From contig NZ_JAQZAL010000023.1 in the NCBI RefSeq assembly GCF_028737205.1, positions 28,204 through 92,203 on the forward strand: a stretch of DNA of 64,000 bases, written 5' to 3'. Numbering within the stretch: the stretch's first letter is position 1; the number at the start of each line of letters is the position of its first letter. The position numbers and the translations under genes are program-made. Positions 7,338-17,375 of this stretch are shown piece by piece. This DNA is from Actinomycetospora lutea (GTDB taxonomy: Bacteria > Actinomycetota > Actinomycetes > Mycobacteriales > Pseudonocardiaceae). Below the pieces are notes generated by a model that saw nothing but the letters and a program-made list of their open reading frames with translations, searched no databases and was not told where the DNA came from.

Positions 7338-9284
7338 TCAGTTCCCGCCCGGGAACAGCCCGCCGCCGTCGTCGCTGCCGGGCTGGTAGCGCCCGACGAC
7401 GACCGCCACGCTCGAGCCGGGGTCGGCCGACGACCCGGCGGTCGGGTTCTGGCTGAGGATCTTCCCGTCCTGCGACGGGTCGTTCACCGACTGGGACGTC
7501 CGCTGCAGGTTGCCGCCGCGGAACCCGGCCGAGACCAGCGTCTGCACGGCGTCGGAGGGCAGCTGCCCGACCAGGGAGGGCACCTGCACCTGTCCCTGGT
7601 TGCCGCGCGAGACGCGCAGCGTCACCGACGAGTTCCGCGGCACCTGCGCGCCGGCGCTCGGCGAGGTCGAGACGACCGTCCCCGCCGTGCCGCCCCCGTC
7701 GACCTCGGTGACGTCGACCCGCAGGCCGACGCCCTCCAGCGTGGTCGTCGCGGTCTGGCGGTCCTGGCCGGTGACGTCGGGCATCCGCAGCGTCTCGCGC
7801 TGGCGCCCGATGGTCAGCTGCACCGGGGTGCCGGGCGCGAGGAACTGCCCCGCCGCCGGCTCCTGGGCGAGCACCCGGCCGATCTGGCTCGCGTCGTCGA
7901 CCTCGCGCTGCTGGGGGACCGGGGCGAGGGAGAGACCGAGGCGCTGCACGGACGCCTGGGCCTCGTTGGCGGTCTGACCGGTGAGGTCGGGGACCTGCAC
8001 CCGGTCGGGCCCGCGACCGACGCGCAGCTCGACGACGCTGCCCGGGGCCACCTCGAGCCCGCCCGTCGGGTTCGTCGTGACGACCTGGCCGACCTGCTCC
8101 GGGGTGGACGCCACCGGCACGACGGTGGGTCGCAGGCCCGCCGTGGACAGCGTCTGCAGGGCCGCCGCCTGCGGCTGGCCCACGACCGTCGGCACCGCGA
8201 CCGCGTTGGCCGACGGGGAGAACAGGAAGTACGCCCCGGCCAGCGCCGCGAGCAGGGCCAGCACGGCGGCGAACCCGATCGCCCGTCGCCGGCCGCGGCG
8301 CCGCCGGGCCTCGGCCTGCTCGGCCTGCCACTCGGCGAAGTCGTCGACCTGGTCCACGGGCCCGGTGACCCCGGCGACCGGGTGGCCGCCGGTCATGTAC
8401 TCGGTGCGCTCCTGCTCGGTCATCACCATCGGCGCGCCCGGCTGCTCGCCGGACAGGACCCGGTAGAAGTCCTCGCGCATCTCGTCGGCGCTCTGGTAGC
8501 GGTTCGACGGGTTCTTGGCCAGCGACTTCAGCGTGATGGCGTCGAGCGCCGGCGGCACGTGCGGGTTGATCTCCGACGGGGCCGGCGGGTCCTCCCGCAC
8601 GTGCTGGTAGGCGATGGCGACCGGCGAGTCGCCGGTGAACGGGGGCCGGCCGGTGAGCAGCTCGAAGAGCACGCAGCCGGTGGCGTACACGTCGGAGCGG
8701 GCGTCGACCGACTCGCCGCGGGCCTGCTCGGGTGAGAGGTACTGCGCGGTGCCGATCACCGCGGCGGTCTGGGTGACGGCGGGCTGGGCGTCGGACAGCG
8801 CCCGCGCGATGCCGAAGTCCATCACCTTCACCGCGCCGGCCGGCGTGATCATGATGTTGGCCGGCTTGACGTCGCGGTGGATGATCCCGTGGCGGTGGGA
8901 GTAGTCCAGCGCCGCGCAGACGTCGGCGAGGACCTCGCAGACCCGGAAGGGCTCCATCGGGCCCTCGGTCTTGACGATGTCGCGCAGCGTCCGCCCCGCC
9001 ACGTACTCCATCACGATGTAGGGCAGCGGCACGTCGTCGGTCGGGGTCTCGCCGGTGTCGTAGACGGCCACGATCGCCGGGTGGTTCAGGGCGGCCGCGT
9101 TCTGCGCCTCGCGGCGGAACCGGACCTGGAACTGGGGGTCGCGCGCGAGGTCGGCGCGCAGGACCTTGATCGCCACGTCGCGGCCCAGGCGGACGTCGCG
9201 CCCGCCGTGCACCTCGGACATGCCGCCGTAGCCGAGCGCGGGCCCCAGTTCGTAGCGCTCGGACAGCAGCCGTGGCGTCGTCAT
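7338..9284 (-). CDS. pknB: PASTA-domain Ser/Thr protein kinase PknB
   Basis: A 648-residue transmembrane kinase that senses peptidoglycan fragments and phosphorylates growth and division proteins. The cytoplasmic kinase domain (1-280) has GYGGMSEV, ATP-binding K40, HRD with D138, DFG at 156-158 and activation-loop threonines T171 and T173, at the same numbers as in M. tuberculosis PknB. A charged juxtamembrane segment leads to one membrane helix (335-355) and four PASTA repeats (362-630), ending in a Gly-rich tail. The ATG lies two nucleotides after the pknA stop, so it is the last gene of the coupled fha-pstP-rodA-pbpA-pknA-pknB operon. Probable substrates encoded nearby are FhaA, FhaB and CrgA; PstP should reverse the phosphorylation. 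Confidence 0.97.
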   Translation of the reverse strand: MTTPRLLSERYELGPALGYGGMSEVHGGRDVRLGRDVAIKVLRADLARDPQFQVRFRREAQNAAALNHPAIVAVYDTGETPTDDVPLPYIVMEYVAGRTLRDIVKTEGPMEPFRVCEVLADVCAALDYSHRHGIIHRDVKPANIMITPAGAVKVMDFGIARALSDAQPAVTQTAAVIGTAQYLSPEQARGESVDARSDVYATGCVLFELLTGRPPFTGDSPVAIAYQHVREDPPAPSEINPHVPPALDAITLKSLAKNPSNRYQSADEMREDFYRVLSGEQPGAPMVMTEQERTEYMTGGHPVAGVTGPVDQVDDFAEWQAEQAEARRRRGRRRAIGFAAVLALLAALAGAYFLFSPSANAVAVPTVVGQPQAAALQTLSTAGLRPTVVPVASTPEQVGQVVTTNPTGGLEVAPGSVVELRVGRGPDRVQVPDLTGQTANEAQASVQRLGLSLAPVPQQREVDDASQIGRVLAQEPAAGQFLAPGTPVQLTIGRQRETLRMPDVTGQDRQTATTTLEGVGLRVDVTEVDGGGTAGTVVSTSPSAGAQVPRNSSVTLRVSRGNQGQVQVPSLVGQLPSDAVQTLVSAGFRGGNLQRTSQSVNDPSQDGKILSQNPTAGSSADPGSSVAVVVGRYQPGSDDGGGLFPGGN

Positions 9285-9286
9285 CC

Positions 9287-10699
9287 TCAGAACTCCTGAC
9301 AGGTGACGGTCACGGTCTCGCCGCGGGGGACGTCGCCGGTGGGCGACAGGTAGAGCACTCGGCAGCGCGACGGGTCGGACGGCTCCCCGCCGAGGATCGT
9401 GGCGATCTCGGGGTCGAGGCCCGACTCGCGCAGGGCGGCCGAGGCCACCGACGCGGGACGCCCGACGTAGTCGACGGGGTTGACGCTGACGCCGTTCGCG
9501 GCCGACGAGGACGTCGTCGTGCGGGAGCTGCGCGTCGTGGTCGGGCTCGCCGTCGTGGTGGTGGACGACGCGGTCGTGCTCGCCACCGGGGGCGGTGGGG
9601 CCGACGTCTCGGCCGAGTTGACCACCCAGAGCACGCCCGCGAGCAGCAGCAGGGCGACCACCGCGAGGGCGGCGACCGTGCCCCAGGGCCCGCGCCGGCG
9701 CGGCTGCTCGGGCTGGGACGCCCAGCGGTCGGGGCGCTCGGCGCCGCGTGGCGGCGAGGGCTCGCGCGACATCGCGGGCGCGACGCGGGTGGACGGGTTC
9801 ACGCGCTCGGTGAGCGCGGTGGCCTGGCCGGGCAGGGGGAGCGGCTCGCCGCGGCGGACCGCGCCGACCGCCTGCGCGAACTCGCCGCCCGTGGCGTAGC
9901 GCTGGCGCGGATCCTTGGCCAGCGTCGCCTCGATGAGCTGGCGGACGACCGGCGGGACGTCGTTCGGCAGCGGCGGCAGCGGGTCGCGGATGTGCATCAT
10001 CGCGACCGTGACGGCGTTCTCCGAGAGGTACGGGCGGCGCCCGGCGAGGCACTCGTAGCCCACGACGCCGAGCGAGTAGACGTCCGAGGCGGGCCCCGCG
10101 TCGCCGCCGCCCGCCTGCTCCGGGGCGATGTAGTGCGCGGTGCCCATGACCATGCCCGAGCGGGTCACCGGCGCCGCGTCGACGGCCTTGGCGATGCCGA
10201 AGTCGGTGATCTTCACCTGGCCCGACGGCATCACCAGGATGTTGCCCGGCTTGACGTCGCGGTGGACCAGCCCGCGCTCGTGCGCGGCCTCGAGCGCCCA
10301 GCCGGACTGCTCGAGGATGTCGAGGGTGTAGTCGACGCCGAGGCGCCCGTGGACCGCGAGGATCTGGGCCAGCGGCTCGCCGCGCACCAGCTCCATCACG
10401 AGGTAGGCGGTGGGCACCTGGACCGTGCCGTTGGCGGTGGACCACTCGGTGGTTGTCTCGCCGTAGTCGTGCACGGCGGTGATGCCGGAGTTGTTCAGCG
10501 AGCCCGCGGTGCGCGCCTCGGTGCGGAAGCGGTGCAGGAACTCGGGGTCCCCGGTGAGCTCCGCCTTGAGGATCTTGACCGCGACGGTGCGGCCCAGCCG
10601 GGAGTCCTCGGCCTCCCAGACCTCGCCCATGCCGCCGACCGCGATCCGCCGGCCCAGCCGGTAGCGGTCGCCGATCAGCGATCCCGTCGTGGGCGCCAC
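9287..10699 (-). CDS. pknA: Ser/Thr protein kinase PknA with C-terminal PASTA-like segment
   Basis: A 470-residue transmembrane kinase. The kinase domain (10-290) has VGGMGEV, K42, HRD with D148, DFG at 166-168 and a threonine at 179 in the activation loop. A membrane helix covers 340-360, then a Ser/Thr-rich linker and about 65 residues ([14 protein letters not shown] onward) that look like one degenerate PASTA repeat with two cysteines. M. tuberculosis PknA has no PASTA unit, so this tail is a difference worth noting. The GTG shares its G with the TAG of pbpA (TAGTG), giving a one-base overlap. PknA usually activates PknB and controls cell shape and division. Confidence 0.95.
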   Translation of the reverse strand: MAPTTGSLIGDRYRLGRRIAVGGMGEVWEAEDSRLGRTVAVKILKAELTGDPEFLHRFRTEARTAGSLNNSGITAVHDYGETTTEWSTANGTVQVPTAYLVMELVRGEPLAQILAVHGRLGVDYTLDILEQSGWALEAAHERGLVHRDVKPGNILVMPSGQVKITDFGIAKAVDAAPVTRSGMVMGTAHYIAPEQAGGGDAGPASDVYSLGVVGYECLAGRRPYLSENAVTVAMMHIRDPLPPLPNDVPPVVRQLIEATLAKDPRQRYATGGEFAQAVGAVRRGEPLPLPGQATALTERVNPSTRVAPAMSREPSPPRGAERPDRWASQPEQPRRRGPWGTVAALAVVALLLLAGVLWVVNSAETSAPPPPVASTTASSTTTTASPTTTRSSRTTTSSSAANGVSVNPVDYVGRPASVASAALRESGLDPEIATILGGEPSDPSRCRVLYLSPTGDVPRGETVTVTCQEF

Positions 10700-12180
10700 T
10701 AGGAACCACTCCCCAGGGCGGCCGCGATCACCGCGCGCCCGATCGGGGAGGCGACCGAGCCGCCGGTGGCCTCCTCGCCGCGGTTGCCGCCCCGCTCGAC
10801 GATCACCGACACGGCGATCTGCGGGTTCGGCACCGGCCCGAAGGCGTCGTACCAGGTGTGCGGCGGGTTGGTCTTGGGGTTCGCGCCCCACTCGGCGGTG
10901 CCGGTCTTCGACGCGATCTGGACCCCGGGGATGCGGCCCTGCCCGGACCCGTTGTTCTCCGAGCCGATCATCAGCTGGGTCAGGGTGTCCGCCGTCGACT
11001 GCGAGAACGCGCGGGCCAGCCGGTCGGGCTCGGTGGACTCGACGGTCGAGAGGTCCTGGCCCTGGATCTGGGCGACCGTGGTCGGGGTCATCGGCACCCC
11101 GCCGTTGGCGACGGTGGCGGCGATCTGGGCGTTCTGCAGCGGGGTCAGGCGCACGTCGCGCTGCCCGATGCCCGACTGGGCGGTGGAGGCGCCGTCGGCG
11201 AGGTCGCCGAGCCGCGAGGCCTGCACCGGCATCGGCACGGTGAGCGCCGGGTTCTCGAAGCCCAGCGAGGTCGCCATCGCCCGCAGCCGCTCGGCGCCGA
11301 CCTGGGCCGCGAGGTTCGCGAACGGCCCGTTGCAGGACTTCGCGAACGCGGTCGCGAACGGCACCGTGGCGCCGGGGCCGCAGGGCTTGCCGTCGTAGTT
11401 CTCGAGCGTCGTCGTGCTGTCCGGCAGCGTGATCCGCGGCGCCGCGGTCACCGGGGCCTCCGGCGTGATCGCGCCGGCCTCGAGCGCCGTCGCCGTCGTG
11501 ACGATCTTGAACGTCGACCCGGGCGGGTAGGTCTCGCTGGTCGCCCGGTTGGTCAGCGTCGGCGGGTCGTCCTCGGTGAGCTCGTTCCAGGCGTTCTGCT
11601 GGGTGGTGCCGGAGTGGCTCGCCAGCGGGTTCGGGTCGTACGACGGCGTCGAGACCATCGCGAGGATCTCGCCGGTCTGCGGCCGGATGGCGACCACCGA
11701 GCCCTGGTAGCCGCGCGAGGTCATCGCCTCGTAGGCGGCGCGCTGGATCCGCGGGTCGATGCTCAGCACCACGTTGCCGCCGGCGGGGTCGCGCCCGGTG
11801 ACGGCGTCGGAGATGCGGCGCACGAACAGACGGTCGTCGGTGCCGTTGAGCACCGGGTCCATCGCCCGCTCCATGCCGCCCGCGCCGTAGATCTGCGAGT
11901 AGTAGCCGGTGACCGGCGCGTAGAGCGGGCCGTCGGTGTACTGGCGCTGGTAGCGCAGCCGGTCGCCGGGGTCGGGGCTCTGCACGCTCTGGGCGAGCAC
12001 CTCGCCGCCGGCCGAGATCTGGCCGCGCTGGCGGGAGTACTCGTCCAGCAGGACACGGGCGTTCCGCGGGTCCGCGCGGTACTCGTCGGCCTTGACGACC
12101 TGGATCCAGGTGGCCTGCCCCAGCAGGAGCAGGATCAGGACCATGACCGCGAGGGAGACCCGTCGCAGCGGGGTGTTCAC
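10699..12180 (-). CDS. pbpA: Penicillin-binding protein PbpA (class B transpeptidase)
   Basis: A 493-residue peptidoglycan transpeptidase anchored by one N-terminal helix (residues 8-22). The three penicillin-binding motifs are present: STFK with nucleophile S222, SCN at 282-284 and KTG at 425-427. The segment between residues 55 and 150 corresponds to the NTF2-like/pedestal region of mycobacterial PbpA. The GTG overlaps the rodA stop by four bases (GTGA), and the stop overlaps pknA by one. Pairing with RodA gives a glycosyltransferase/transpeptidase module whose activity is tied to PknA/B signalling. Confidence 0.97.
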   Translation of the reverse strand: MNTPLRRVSLAVMVLILLLLGQATWIQVVKADEYRADPRNARVLLDEYSRQRGQISAGGEVLAQSVQSPDPGDRLRYQRQYTDGPLYAPVTGYYSQIYGAGGMERAMDPVLNGTDDRLFVRRISDAVTGRDPAGGNVVLSIDPRIQRAAYEAMTSRGYQGSVVAIRPQTGEILAMVSTPSYDPNPLASHSGTTQQNAWNELTEDDPPTLTNRATSETYPPGSTFKIVTTATALEAGAITPEAPVTAAPRITLPDSTTTLENYDGKPCGPGATVPFATAFAKSCNGPFANLAAQVGAERLRAMATSLGFENPALTVPMPVQASRLGDLADGASTAQSGIGQRDVRLTPLQNAQIAATVANGGVPMTPTTVAQIQGQDLSTVESTEPDRLARAFSQSTADTLTQLMIGSENNGSGQGRIPGVQIASKTGTAEWGANPKTNPPHTWYDAFGPVPNPQIAVSVIVERGGNRGEEATGGSVASPIGRAVIAAALGSGS

Positions 12181-13787
12181 TCTCCTCGGGTCCTTCCTCG
12201 CGGGGCCTGGTCGGGGTGTCCGGCCGGGGCGCCGGCCTCGTGGCGCACGCTGCCGTGCGGCGGGGTGCGCACCTGGTCGCGCGAGACCATCTCGGTGCTC
12301 GCCTCGGCCAGCGGCGCGAGCGGGGCCTGCTGCCCGGGCACGGGCGTCCCGGGCCGCTTGTCCTGGCTCGGCTGGCGGGCAGCGTTCGACACCCGCAGCA
12401 CGAGCGCGACGAGAGCGTAGTTGGCCACCAGCGACGAGCCGCCGTAGGACACGAACGGCGCGGTGATGCCGGTGTTCGGGATGAGGTTGATGACGCCGCC
12501 GACGACGACGAACACCTGCCAGGCGATCGCGAAGCCCAGCCCCGCGGCGAGCAGCTTGCCGAACGTGTCGCGCACGGCCAGCGCACTGCGCATCGCGCGG
12601 GTGGCGAGCAGGCAGTAGATGAGCAGCAGCGCCGCGATCCCGACGAGGCCGATCTCCTCGCCGAGCGAGGTGAAGATGAAGTCGGTGCTCGAGAAGGGCA
12701 CGAGCTCGGGGCGCCCGGCGCCGAGCCCGGTGCCGCCCATCCCGCCCGTCGCGAGGCCGAAGAGGCCCTGGCTGACCTGGAACCCGCGGCCGTTGTAGTC
12801 CGCGAAGGGGTCGAGCCACACCGAGACGCGGACCTGCACGCGGGACACGAAGGTCCACGCGGCGAAGGCGCCCGCGCCGAAGATGGTGAGGCCGATGAGC
12901 ACCCAGGAGATGCGCTCGGTGGCCACGTAGAGCATCACGAGCACGATCCCGAAGAACATGAGGGACGTGCCGAGGTCGGACTCGAAGACCAGGACGGCCA
13001 TCGCGACGCCCCAGGCCACGAGCAGCGGACCGAGGTCGCGGGGCCGGGGGAAGGTCATGCCGAGGAAGTGCTTGCCGGCGCTGGTGAACAGGTCGCGCTT
13101 GACCACCAGGAACGACGCGAAGAAGACGACGAAGAGGATCTTCGCGAACTCGCCGGGCTGGATGCTGGCCGGCCCGAGGCGGATCCAGATGCGGGCGCCG
13201 TTGACCTCGGAGAGCGAGGCCGGCAGCACCGCGGGCAGGGCCAGCAGGATCAGGCCGACGAACCCGGCCGTGTAGCCGTAGCGCGCGAGCGTGCGGTGGT
13301 CGGGCACGAGCCACAGCACGCCGACGAAGAACACGAGGCCGATCGCGGTCCAGCCGACCTGGCGCACCGCCTCCTGGGCGGGCTCCTCGTTGCCGAGGCT
13401 GACCGCGCGCGCGATCCGGGCCAGGTCGATCCGGTGGATCATGACCAGCCCGATGCCGTTGAGCAGCGCCGCGAGCGGGAGCACCAGCGGGTCGGCGTAG
13501 GGCGCGAACTTGCGCACGGCGAGGTGCGCGAGCGCGAGCAGCGCCATGTACGCGGCGCCGAGGTAGAGCAGCGCCCAGGTGAGCTCCTGCTCCTGGTTGG
13601 CCTCGACCAGGACGAGCGCGCCGGTGGTGATGACGGCGGCGAGGCCGAGCAGCGCGAGCTCGACCCCGCGGCGGGTCGAGACGGCGGCCGCGACCGCCGG
13701 CCGCAGCGCGGTGCGGTCGGCGGGGCGGTCGATCCCGGAGACCCCGGGCGCACCGTTCTGGGCGCCGGGAGCGGTGGGCCGCGTCAC
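12177..13787 (-). CDS. rodA: SEDS peptidoglycan glycosyltransferase RodA/FtsW
   Basis: A 536-residue polytopic protein of the SEDS family with about twelve hydrophobic segments. It polymerises lipid II in the membrane. Recognisable family sequences include [12 protein letters not shown] near residue 115 and, in the C-terminal half, [19 protein letters not shown] and [14 protein letters not shown]. The N-terminal 50 and C-terminal 60 residues are polar and probably cytoplasmic. The GTG shares one base with the pstP stop (TAGTG). It works with PbpA encoded directly downstream. Confidence 0.96.
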   Translation of the reverse strand: MTRPTAPGAQNGAPGVSGIDRPADRTALRPAVAAAVSTRRGVELALLGLAAVITTGALVLVEANQEQELTWALLYLGAAYMALLALAHLAVRKFAPYADPLVLPLAALLNGIGLVMIHRIDLARIARAVSLGNEEPAQEAVRQVGWTAIGLVFFVGVLWLVPDHRTLARYGYTAGFVGLILLALPAVLPASLSEVNGARIWIRLGPASIQPGEFAKILFVVFFASFLVVKRDLFTSAGKHFLGMTFPRPRDLGPLLVAWGVAMAVLVFESDLGTSLMFFGIVLVMLYVATERISWVLIGLTIFGAGAFAAWTFVSRVQVRVSVWLDPFADYNGRGFQVSQGLFGLATGGMGGTGLGAGRPELVPFSSTDFIFTSLGEEIGLVGIAALLLIYCLLATRAMRSALAVRDTFGKLLAAGLGFAIAWQVFVVVGGVINLIPNTGITAPFVSYGGSSLVANYALVALVLRVSNAARQPSQDKRPGTPVPGQQAPLAPLAEASTEMVSRDQVRTPPHGSVRHEAGAPAGHPDQAPRGRTRGE

Positions 13788-15163
13788 TACGGCACCCGGC
13801 AGTCCCGGCCCGGGACCTGCGGCTCGGTCGGTGCGGGCGAGGCCACGGGGGCCTGACCGGCGACGTCGGGGGTGCCCGGCGGGACGGGCGCGGGGGTGGG
13901 GACGCCACCGGCGGGCGGCACGGCGCCCGGGACGGCGCCGGCGGGAGCGGGCGGCTCGCACGGCGGGAGCATCTGCTCGGTGCGCAGCCGGTCGACGGTC
14001 GCCTCGGCGCGCGGGAGGTCCTCGACGCGGATGCCGTCACCGGCCAGCTGCTGGCGGGCGACGGGGGTGAGGTCGGCGACCCGGACCCCCGAGTCCTGCG
14101 CGACGCTCTGGAGCGCGACGCCGAGGAACGTGCCGGGCACGCCCTGGTAGATCACGACGGTGTCGTCGTCGCCGGCCACGTAGTACTGGCTGCTGACGTA
14201 CACGGTGGCGGCGAGCACGGCGATGCCGGCGAGGGCGACCACGGCCAGCGCGGCGAGCGCCAGGCGCAGCCGGCCGCGGCCGGGGCGCCGGCGGGAGGAG
14301 TCGGAGGACACCGGGGCCGGGCGGGGCTCGGGCTCGCTGCGGGTCAGCGTGGCGGCGGAGGCGCGCGCGGCCGCGGAGTCGCCGGGCGGGGGGTCGGCGC
14401 GGCCGTCGCCGGCGGCGCCGCCGTAGATGGGGTCGTGCTCGCCGAAGTCGACGTCGACCACGTCGGCGACGATGCAGGTGACGTTGTCGGGGCCGCCGCC
14501 CTTGAGCGCGAGCTCGATGAGCCGGTCCGAGCAGTCCTGCGGGTCGGCGATCGTGAGGGCCTCGGCGAGGGTCTCGGCGCTGACGACCCCGGAGAGCCCG
14601 TCGGAACAGAGCAGGTAGCGGTCGCCGGAGCGGGCCTCGCGCACGGTGAGCGCGGGCTCGACGTCGTGGCCGGTCAGCGCGCGCAGGAGCAGCGAGCGCT
14701 GGGGATGGCTCGCCGCCTCGTCCTCGGTGATCCGGCCCTCGTCGATGAGCGACTGCACGAAGGTGTCGTCGCGGGTGATCTGGGTGAGCACGCCGTCGCG
14801 GAACAGGTAGGCCCGCGAGTCGCCGACGTGCACCATGCCCAGCCGGCTGCCGGCGAAGAGCACGGCGGTGAGCGTCGTGCCCATGCCGTCGAGGTCGGGC
14901 TCCTCGGCGACCAGCTCCGTGATCGCGTCGTTGCCCTGGGCGGTGGCTTCGGCGAGCTCGCCCAGGAGGTCGTCGCCCGGCTCGTCGTCGTCCAGCGGCA
15001 CGAGGGCGGCGATGACGAGCTTCGAGGCCACCTCACCGGCCGCGTGTCCGCCCATGCCGTCGGCGAGGGCGAGCAGGCGCGGGCCCGCGTAGACCGAGTC
15101 CTGGTTGTTCTGCCGCACCAGGCCCCGGTCACTGCGAGCGGAGTAGCGCAGCACCAGGGTCAC
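13787..15163 (-). CDS. pstP: PP2C-type Ser/Thr phosphatase PstP
   Basis: A 458-residue membrane phosphatase that removes phosphate from PknA/PknB and their targets. The PP2C domain (1-240) carries the metal-binding sequences DGMGGHAAGE, DSRAYLFRDG, CSDGLSGVV and GGPDNVT. A Ser/Arg-rich linker precedes one membrane helix (about 305-328), and the extracytoplasmic part ends in a Pro/Ala/Val-rich tail. The GTG at 15163 was chosen because VLRYSARSDRGLVRQNNQD matches the family N-terminus and an AGGA sits upstream. It is 76 nt downstream of fhaB. Confidence 0.96.
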   Translation of the reverse strand: MTLVLRYSARSDRGLVRQNNQDSVYAGPRLLALADGMGGHAAGEVASKLVIAALVPLDDDEPGDDLLGELAEATAQGNDAITELVAEEPDLDGMGTTLTAVLFAGSRLGMVHVGDSRAYLFRDGVLTQITRDDTFVQSLIDEGRITEDEAASHPQRSLLLRALTGHDVEPALTVREARSGDRYLLCSDGLSGVVSAETLAEALTIADPQDCSDRLIELALKGGGPDNVTCIVADVVDVDFGEHDPIYGGAAGDGRADPPPGDSAAARASAATLTRSEPEPRPAPVSSDSSRRRPGRGRLRLALAALAVVALAGIAVLAATVYVSSQYYVAGDDDTVVIYQGVPGTFLGVALQSVAQDSGVRVADLTPVARQQLAGDGIRVEDLPRAEATVDRLRTEQMLPPCEPPAPAGAVPGAVPPAGGVPTPAPVPPGTPDVAGQAPVASPAPTEPQVPGRDCRVP

Positions 15164-15239
15164 GGGTCGATCCTGCACGGAAGGGGACGGGGCGTCGTCA
15201 CCCGGGTCCGGATGGGGGGCCGACCGCCCGGCGAGCTGG

Positions 15240-15722
15240 TCATGAGCGGAGCTCGATGACCGTCTTGCCGATCCTGATCGGTGTCCCCACGGGGACGCGG
15301 GTGGGTCCGGAGACCTTGTTGCGGTCGAGGTACGTGCCGTTCGTCGACCCGAGGTCCTCGACGTACCAGTCGTCACCCGACTGGGAGATCCGGGCATGCC
15401 GGGTCGACGCGTAGTCGTCGTCGAGCACCAGCGTCGAGTCGTCCGCCCGCCCGAGCATGATCGGACGACCGTCCAGGGCGATGCGGGTGCCCGCGAGGGC
15501 GCCGGCGGTGACGATCAGGGCACGGGGCCCCGAGCGTCCGCCGCCGCGGGCCGGCTTGGACGAACCCCCTCGGGTGGAGGGACGTCGGCCGCCGGGCGCC
15601 GCGGCCCGCAGACCCGAGGCCGCGTAGAGGTCGCTGCGGACGACCCGCAACGCGGCGAGGACGAACAGCCACAGGAGGGCCAGGAATCCGGCCCTCGTGA
15701 TCTGGAGGACGAGTTCGGGCAC
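15240..15722 (-). CDS. fhaB: FHA-domain membrane protein FhaB (FipA)
   Basis: A 160-residue protein with an N-terminal membrane helix (residues 9-27), a basic, Ser/Thr-containing linker, and a C-terminal FHA domain (68-160) that reads phosphothreonine. Binding residues are visible as GR (91-92), S106/R108/H109 and STNGT (126-130). In mycobacteria FhaB/FipA links PknA signalling to FtsZ and FtsQ at the septum. GTG start. It sits 19 nt after fhaA in the same operon. Confidence 0.95.
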   Translation of the reverse strand: MPELVLQITRAGFLALLWLFVLAALRVVRSDLYAASGLRAAAPGGRRPSTRGGSSKPARGGGRSGPRALIVTAGALAGTRIALDGRPIMLGRADDSTLVLDDDYASTRHARISQSGDDWYVEDLGSTNGTYLDRNKVSGPTRVPVGTPIRIGKTVIELRS

Positions 15723-15741
15723 GCCGTCGGGCCTTCGGGCC

Positions 15742-17043
15742 TCAGCCCTGCGCGCGGAAGAGCAGCGCGCTGTGCCCGACCCGGATCGTGTCGCCGTCGG
15801 CGAGCTGCCAGGTCTGGACCGGCGTGCCGTTCACCGTGGTGCCGTTGGTCGACCCGAGGTCGGACAGGGTGGCCTGCTGGCCGTCCCAGTTGATCTCGAG
15901 GTGGCGACGCGAGACGCCGGTGTCGGCGAGGCGGAACTGCGCGTCCTGGCCGCGGCCGATGACGTTCGAGCCGTTGACGAGCTGGTACGAGCGGTTCGAG
16001 CCGTCGTCCAGCGTCAGCGACGCGGTCAGCTGGCGGGTCTGGACGCCGCCGTAGCCCTGCTGGCCGTACTGGTCGTAGCCGCCCTGCTGCTGGCCGTAGG
16101 GGTCGTAGCCGCCCTGTCCGTACTGGCCGCCGTAGCCGCCCTGCTGCTGGCCGTAGGGGTCGTAGCCCTGCTGGCCGTAGCCCTGCTGGGGCTGCCCGTA
16201 CTGGTCGTAGCCGGGCTGGCCGTAGCCCTGCTGCTGGTAGCCCTGCTGCTGGTAGGGGTCGTAGCCCTGCTGCTGGCCGTAGCCCTGGGGCTGCCCGTAC
16301 TGGTCGTAACCGCCCTGCTGCGGGTATCCCTGCTGCTGGCCGTACCCCTGCTGCGGCTGGCCGTACTGGTCGTAGCCGCCCTGCTGCGGGTAACCGCCCT
16401 GCTGGCCGTACGGGTCGTAGCCGCCCTGCTGGGGGTAGCCGCCCTGCTGCGGGTAGCCCTGCTGCGGCTGGCCGTACTGGTCGTAGCCGGGCTGGCCGTA
16501 CCCCTGCTGCGGGTAGCCGCCCTGCTGCGGGTAGCCGCCCTGCTGGCCGTAGGGGTCCTGCTGGCCGTAGTTGCCGTCGCGACCCTGCTGGTCGTCCGGG
16601 TAGCGGCCGGGTGCCTGACTCATGGGCTGTTCTCCTGCGGATCGGGGGCTCGCGGCCCGTCGCCGCGACGCGTCGGGGTCAACGGACGACCTGGTGCGGA
16701 ACTGTCCCGTGTGCAGCGCGTCGGAACGCTCCAGAGAGACTACGACCTCACCGTAAGTCTCCCACCCGCCCTCCGTGAGGTGCTCCTCGACGACCTCGAT
16801 GAGCGAGTGGGTGATGGTCTCCTCGTCGCCGGCCAGGCGTTCGTGGTCCGCGGGACTGAGCACCACCGTGTACTGATTGGGCGCCAGGCGGCGCCCACCT
16901 GCCAACTCTCGCACGCCGTCCTCCGCCTCACGGCGAAGACCCTGTGCGATCTCCTGCGGGACGACCTTGCCACCGAACACGCGTGCGAAGGCGTCACCCA
17001 CCAGACCTTCGAGCTTGCGCTCGAAGCGCTGTGCGCGCCCCAC
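15742..17043 (-). CDS. fhaA: FHA-domain protein FhaA with long Gln/Gly/Tyr repeat linker
   Basis: A 433-residue cytosolic scaffold. Residues 1-120 are the DUF3662 domain ([20 protein letters not shown] start), which is also a PknB target in mycobacteria. Residues 145-335 are a low-complexity linker of [24 protein letters not shown] units. Residues 340-433 are an FHA domain with [16 protein letters not shown] and STNGTTVNG. In mycobacteria FhaA binds phosphorylated MviN and regulates lipid II export. The GTG follows a strong AGGAGG. It is the first gene of the seven-gene growth-signalling operon, and its promoter must lie in 17044-17216, which it shares with tRNA-Leu. Confidence 0.95.
   Translation of the reverse strand: MGRAQRFERKLEGLVGDAFARVFGGKVVPQEIAQGLRREAEDGVRELAGGRRLAPNQYTVVLSPADHERLAGDEETITHSLIEVVEEHLTEGGWETYGEVVVSLERSDALHTGQFRTRSSVDPDASRRRAASPRSAGEQPMSQAPGRYPDDQQGRDGNYGQQDPYGQQGGYPQQGGYPQQGYGQPGYDQYGQPQQGYPQQGGYPQQGGYDPYGQQGGYPQQGGYDQYGQPQQGYGQQQGYPQQGGYDQYGQPQGYGQQQGYDPYQQQGYQQQGYGQPGYDQYGQPQQGYGQQGYDPYGQQQGGYGGQYGQGGYDPYGQQQGGYDQYGQQGYGGVQTRQLTASLTLDDGSNRSYQLVNGSNVIGRGQDAQFRLADTGVSRRHLEINWDGQQATLSDLGSTNGTTVNGTPVQTWQLADGDTIRVGHSALLFRAQG
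16050..16600 (-). repeat. Imperfect tandem repeats coding the FhaA linker
   Basis: About 550 bp of imperfect repeats of roughly 24-45 bp, rich in tgctgcgggtagccg-like blocks on the plus strand. They encode Tyr-Gly-Gln-Gln-Gly units inside fhaA. The reading frame stays open throughout. Such tracts tend to vary in copy number between strains. Confidence 0.8.
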
Positions 17044-17193
17044 CGCGATCCCTCCTCGTCCGACGCTCGCGCCGTCGTCCCGACACCTGCTGCCCCGTCC
17101 GGCATGTCGCCACACCGGCCGGGAGGATTCGATGGTATCGGTCGCCGCGAGCGGGGCGCCGACCTCCTTCCGGGAGGCCGGATCCGTGCGTGC

Positions 17194-17199
17194 TAGCGT
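17194..17199 (+). promoter_or_regulatory. Extended -10 box for tRNA-Leu/serS
   Basis: TGC-TAGCGT resembles an extended -10 element and ends 17 nt before the mature tRNA 5' end. A matching -35 is not clear. fhaA reads the opposite way from this intergenic region (17044-17216). Confidence 0.4.
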
Positions 17200-17216
17200 T
17201 TCCGGCAGATCACTCC

Positions 17217-17302
17217 GGGCGAGTGGCGGAATGGCAGACGCGCACGGTTCAGGTCCGTGTATCCGGAAGGATGTGGGGGTTCAACTCCCCCCTCGCCCAC
17301 CA
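17217..17302 (+). tRNA. tRNA-Leu (anticodon CAG)
   Basis: Acceptor arms GGGCGAG (17217-17223) and CTCGCCC (17292-17298) pair perfectly. They are followed by the discriminator A and an encoded CCA (17300-17302). The anticodon stem CACGG/CCGTG encloses TTCAGGT, giving CAG. The long class II variable arm (tatccggaaggatg) is typical of leucine tRNAs. Location after fhaA is the same as mycobacterial leuT. Confidence 0.97.
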
Positions 17303-17311
17303 GAACAGCAG

Positions 17312-17340
17312 GGCCCCGGTCGTGACCCACGGCCGGGGCC
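17312..17340 (+). terminator. Hairpin after tRNA-Leu
   Basis: GGCCCCGG (17312-17319) pairs with CCGGGGCC (17333-17340) around a 13-nt loop and is followed by TTCGTC. It probably ends the tRNA transcript and may attenuate readthrough into serS, which starts 36 nt later. Confidence 0.6.
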
Positions 17341-17375
17341 TTCGTCATATCCCCACCCGGGAGAGGAACGGCACG

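Noticed and set aside
7338..14040. Very long open frames of about 1100 codons running through pknB/pknA and pknA/pbpA, which could suggest fused or giant proteins
   Set aside because: They are caused by stop-poor GC-rich sequence extending each true gene upstream in another gene's antisense or shifted frame. Family N-termini, ribosome binding sites and overlapping start/stop codons fix the individual genes.
16050..16600. Regular repeats that resemble a CRISPR array or a minisatellite
   Set aside because: They have no constant spacers and keep the fhaA reading frame, encoding a Gln/Gly/Tyr linker.
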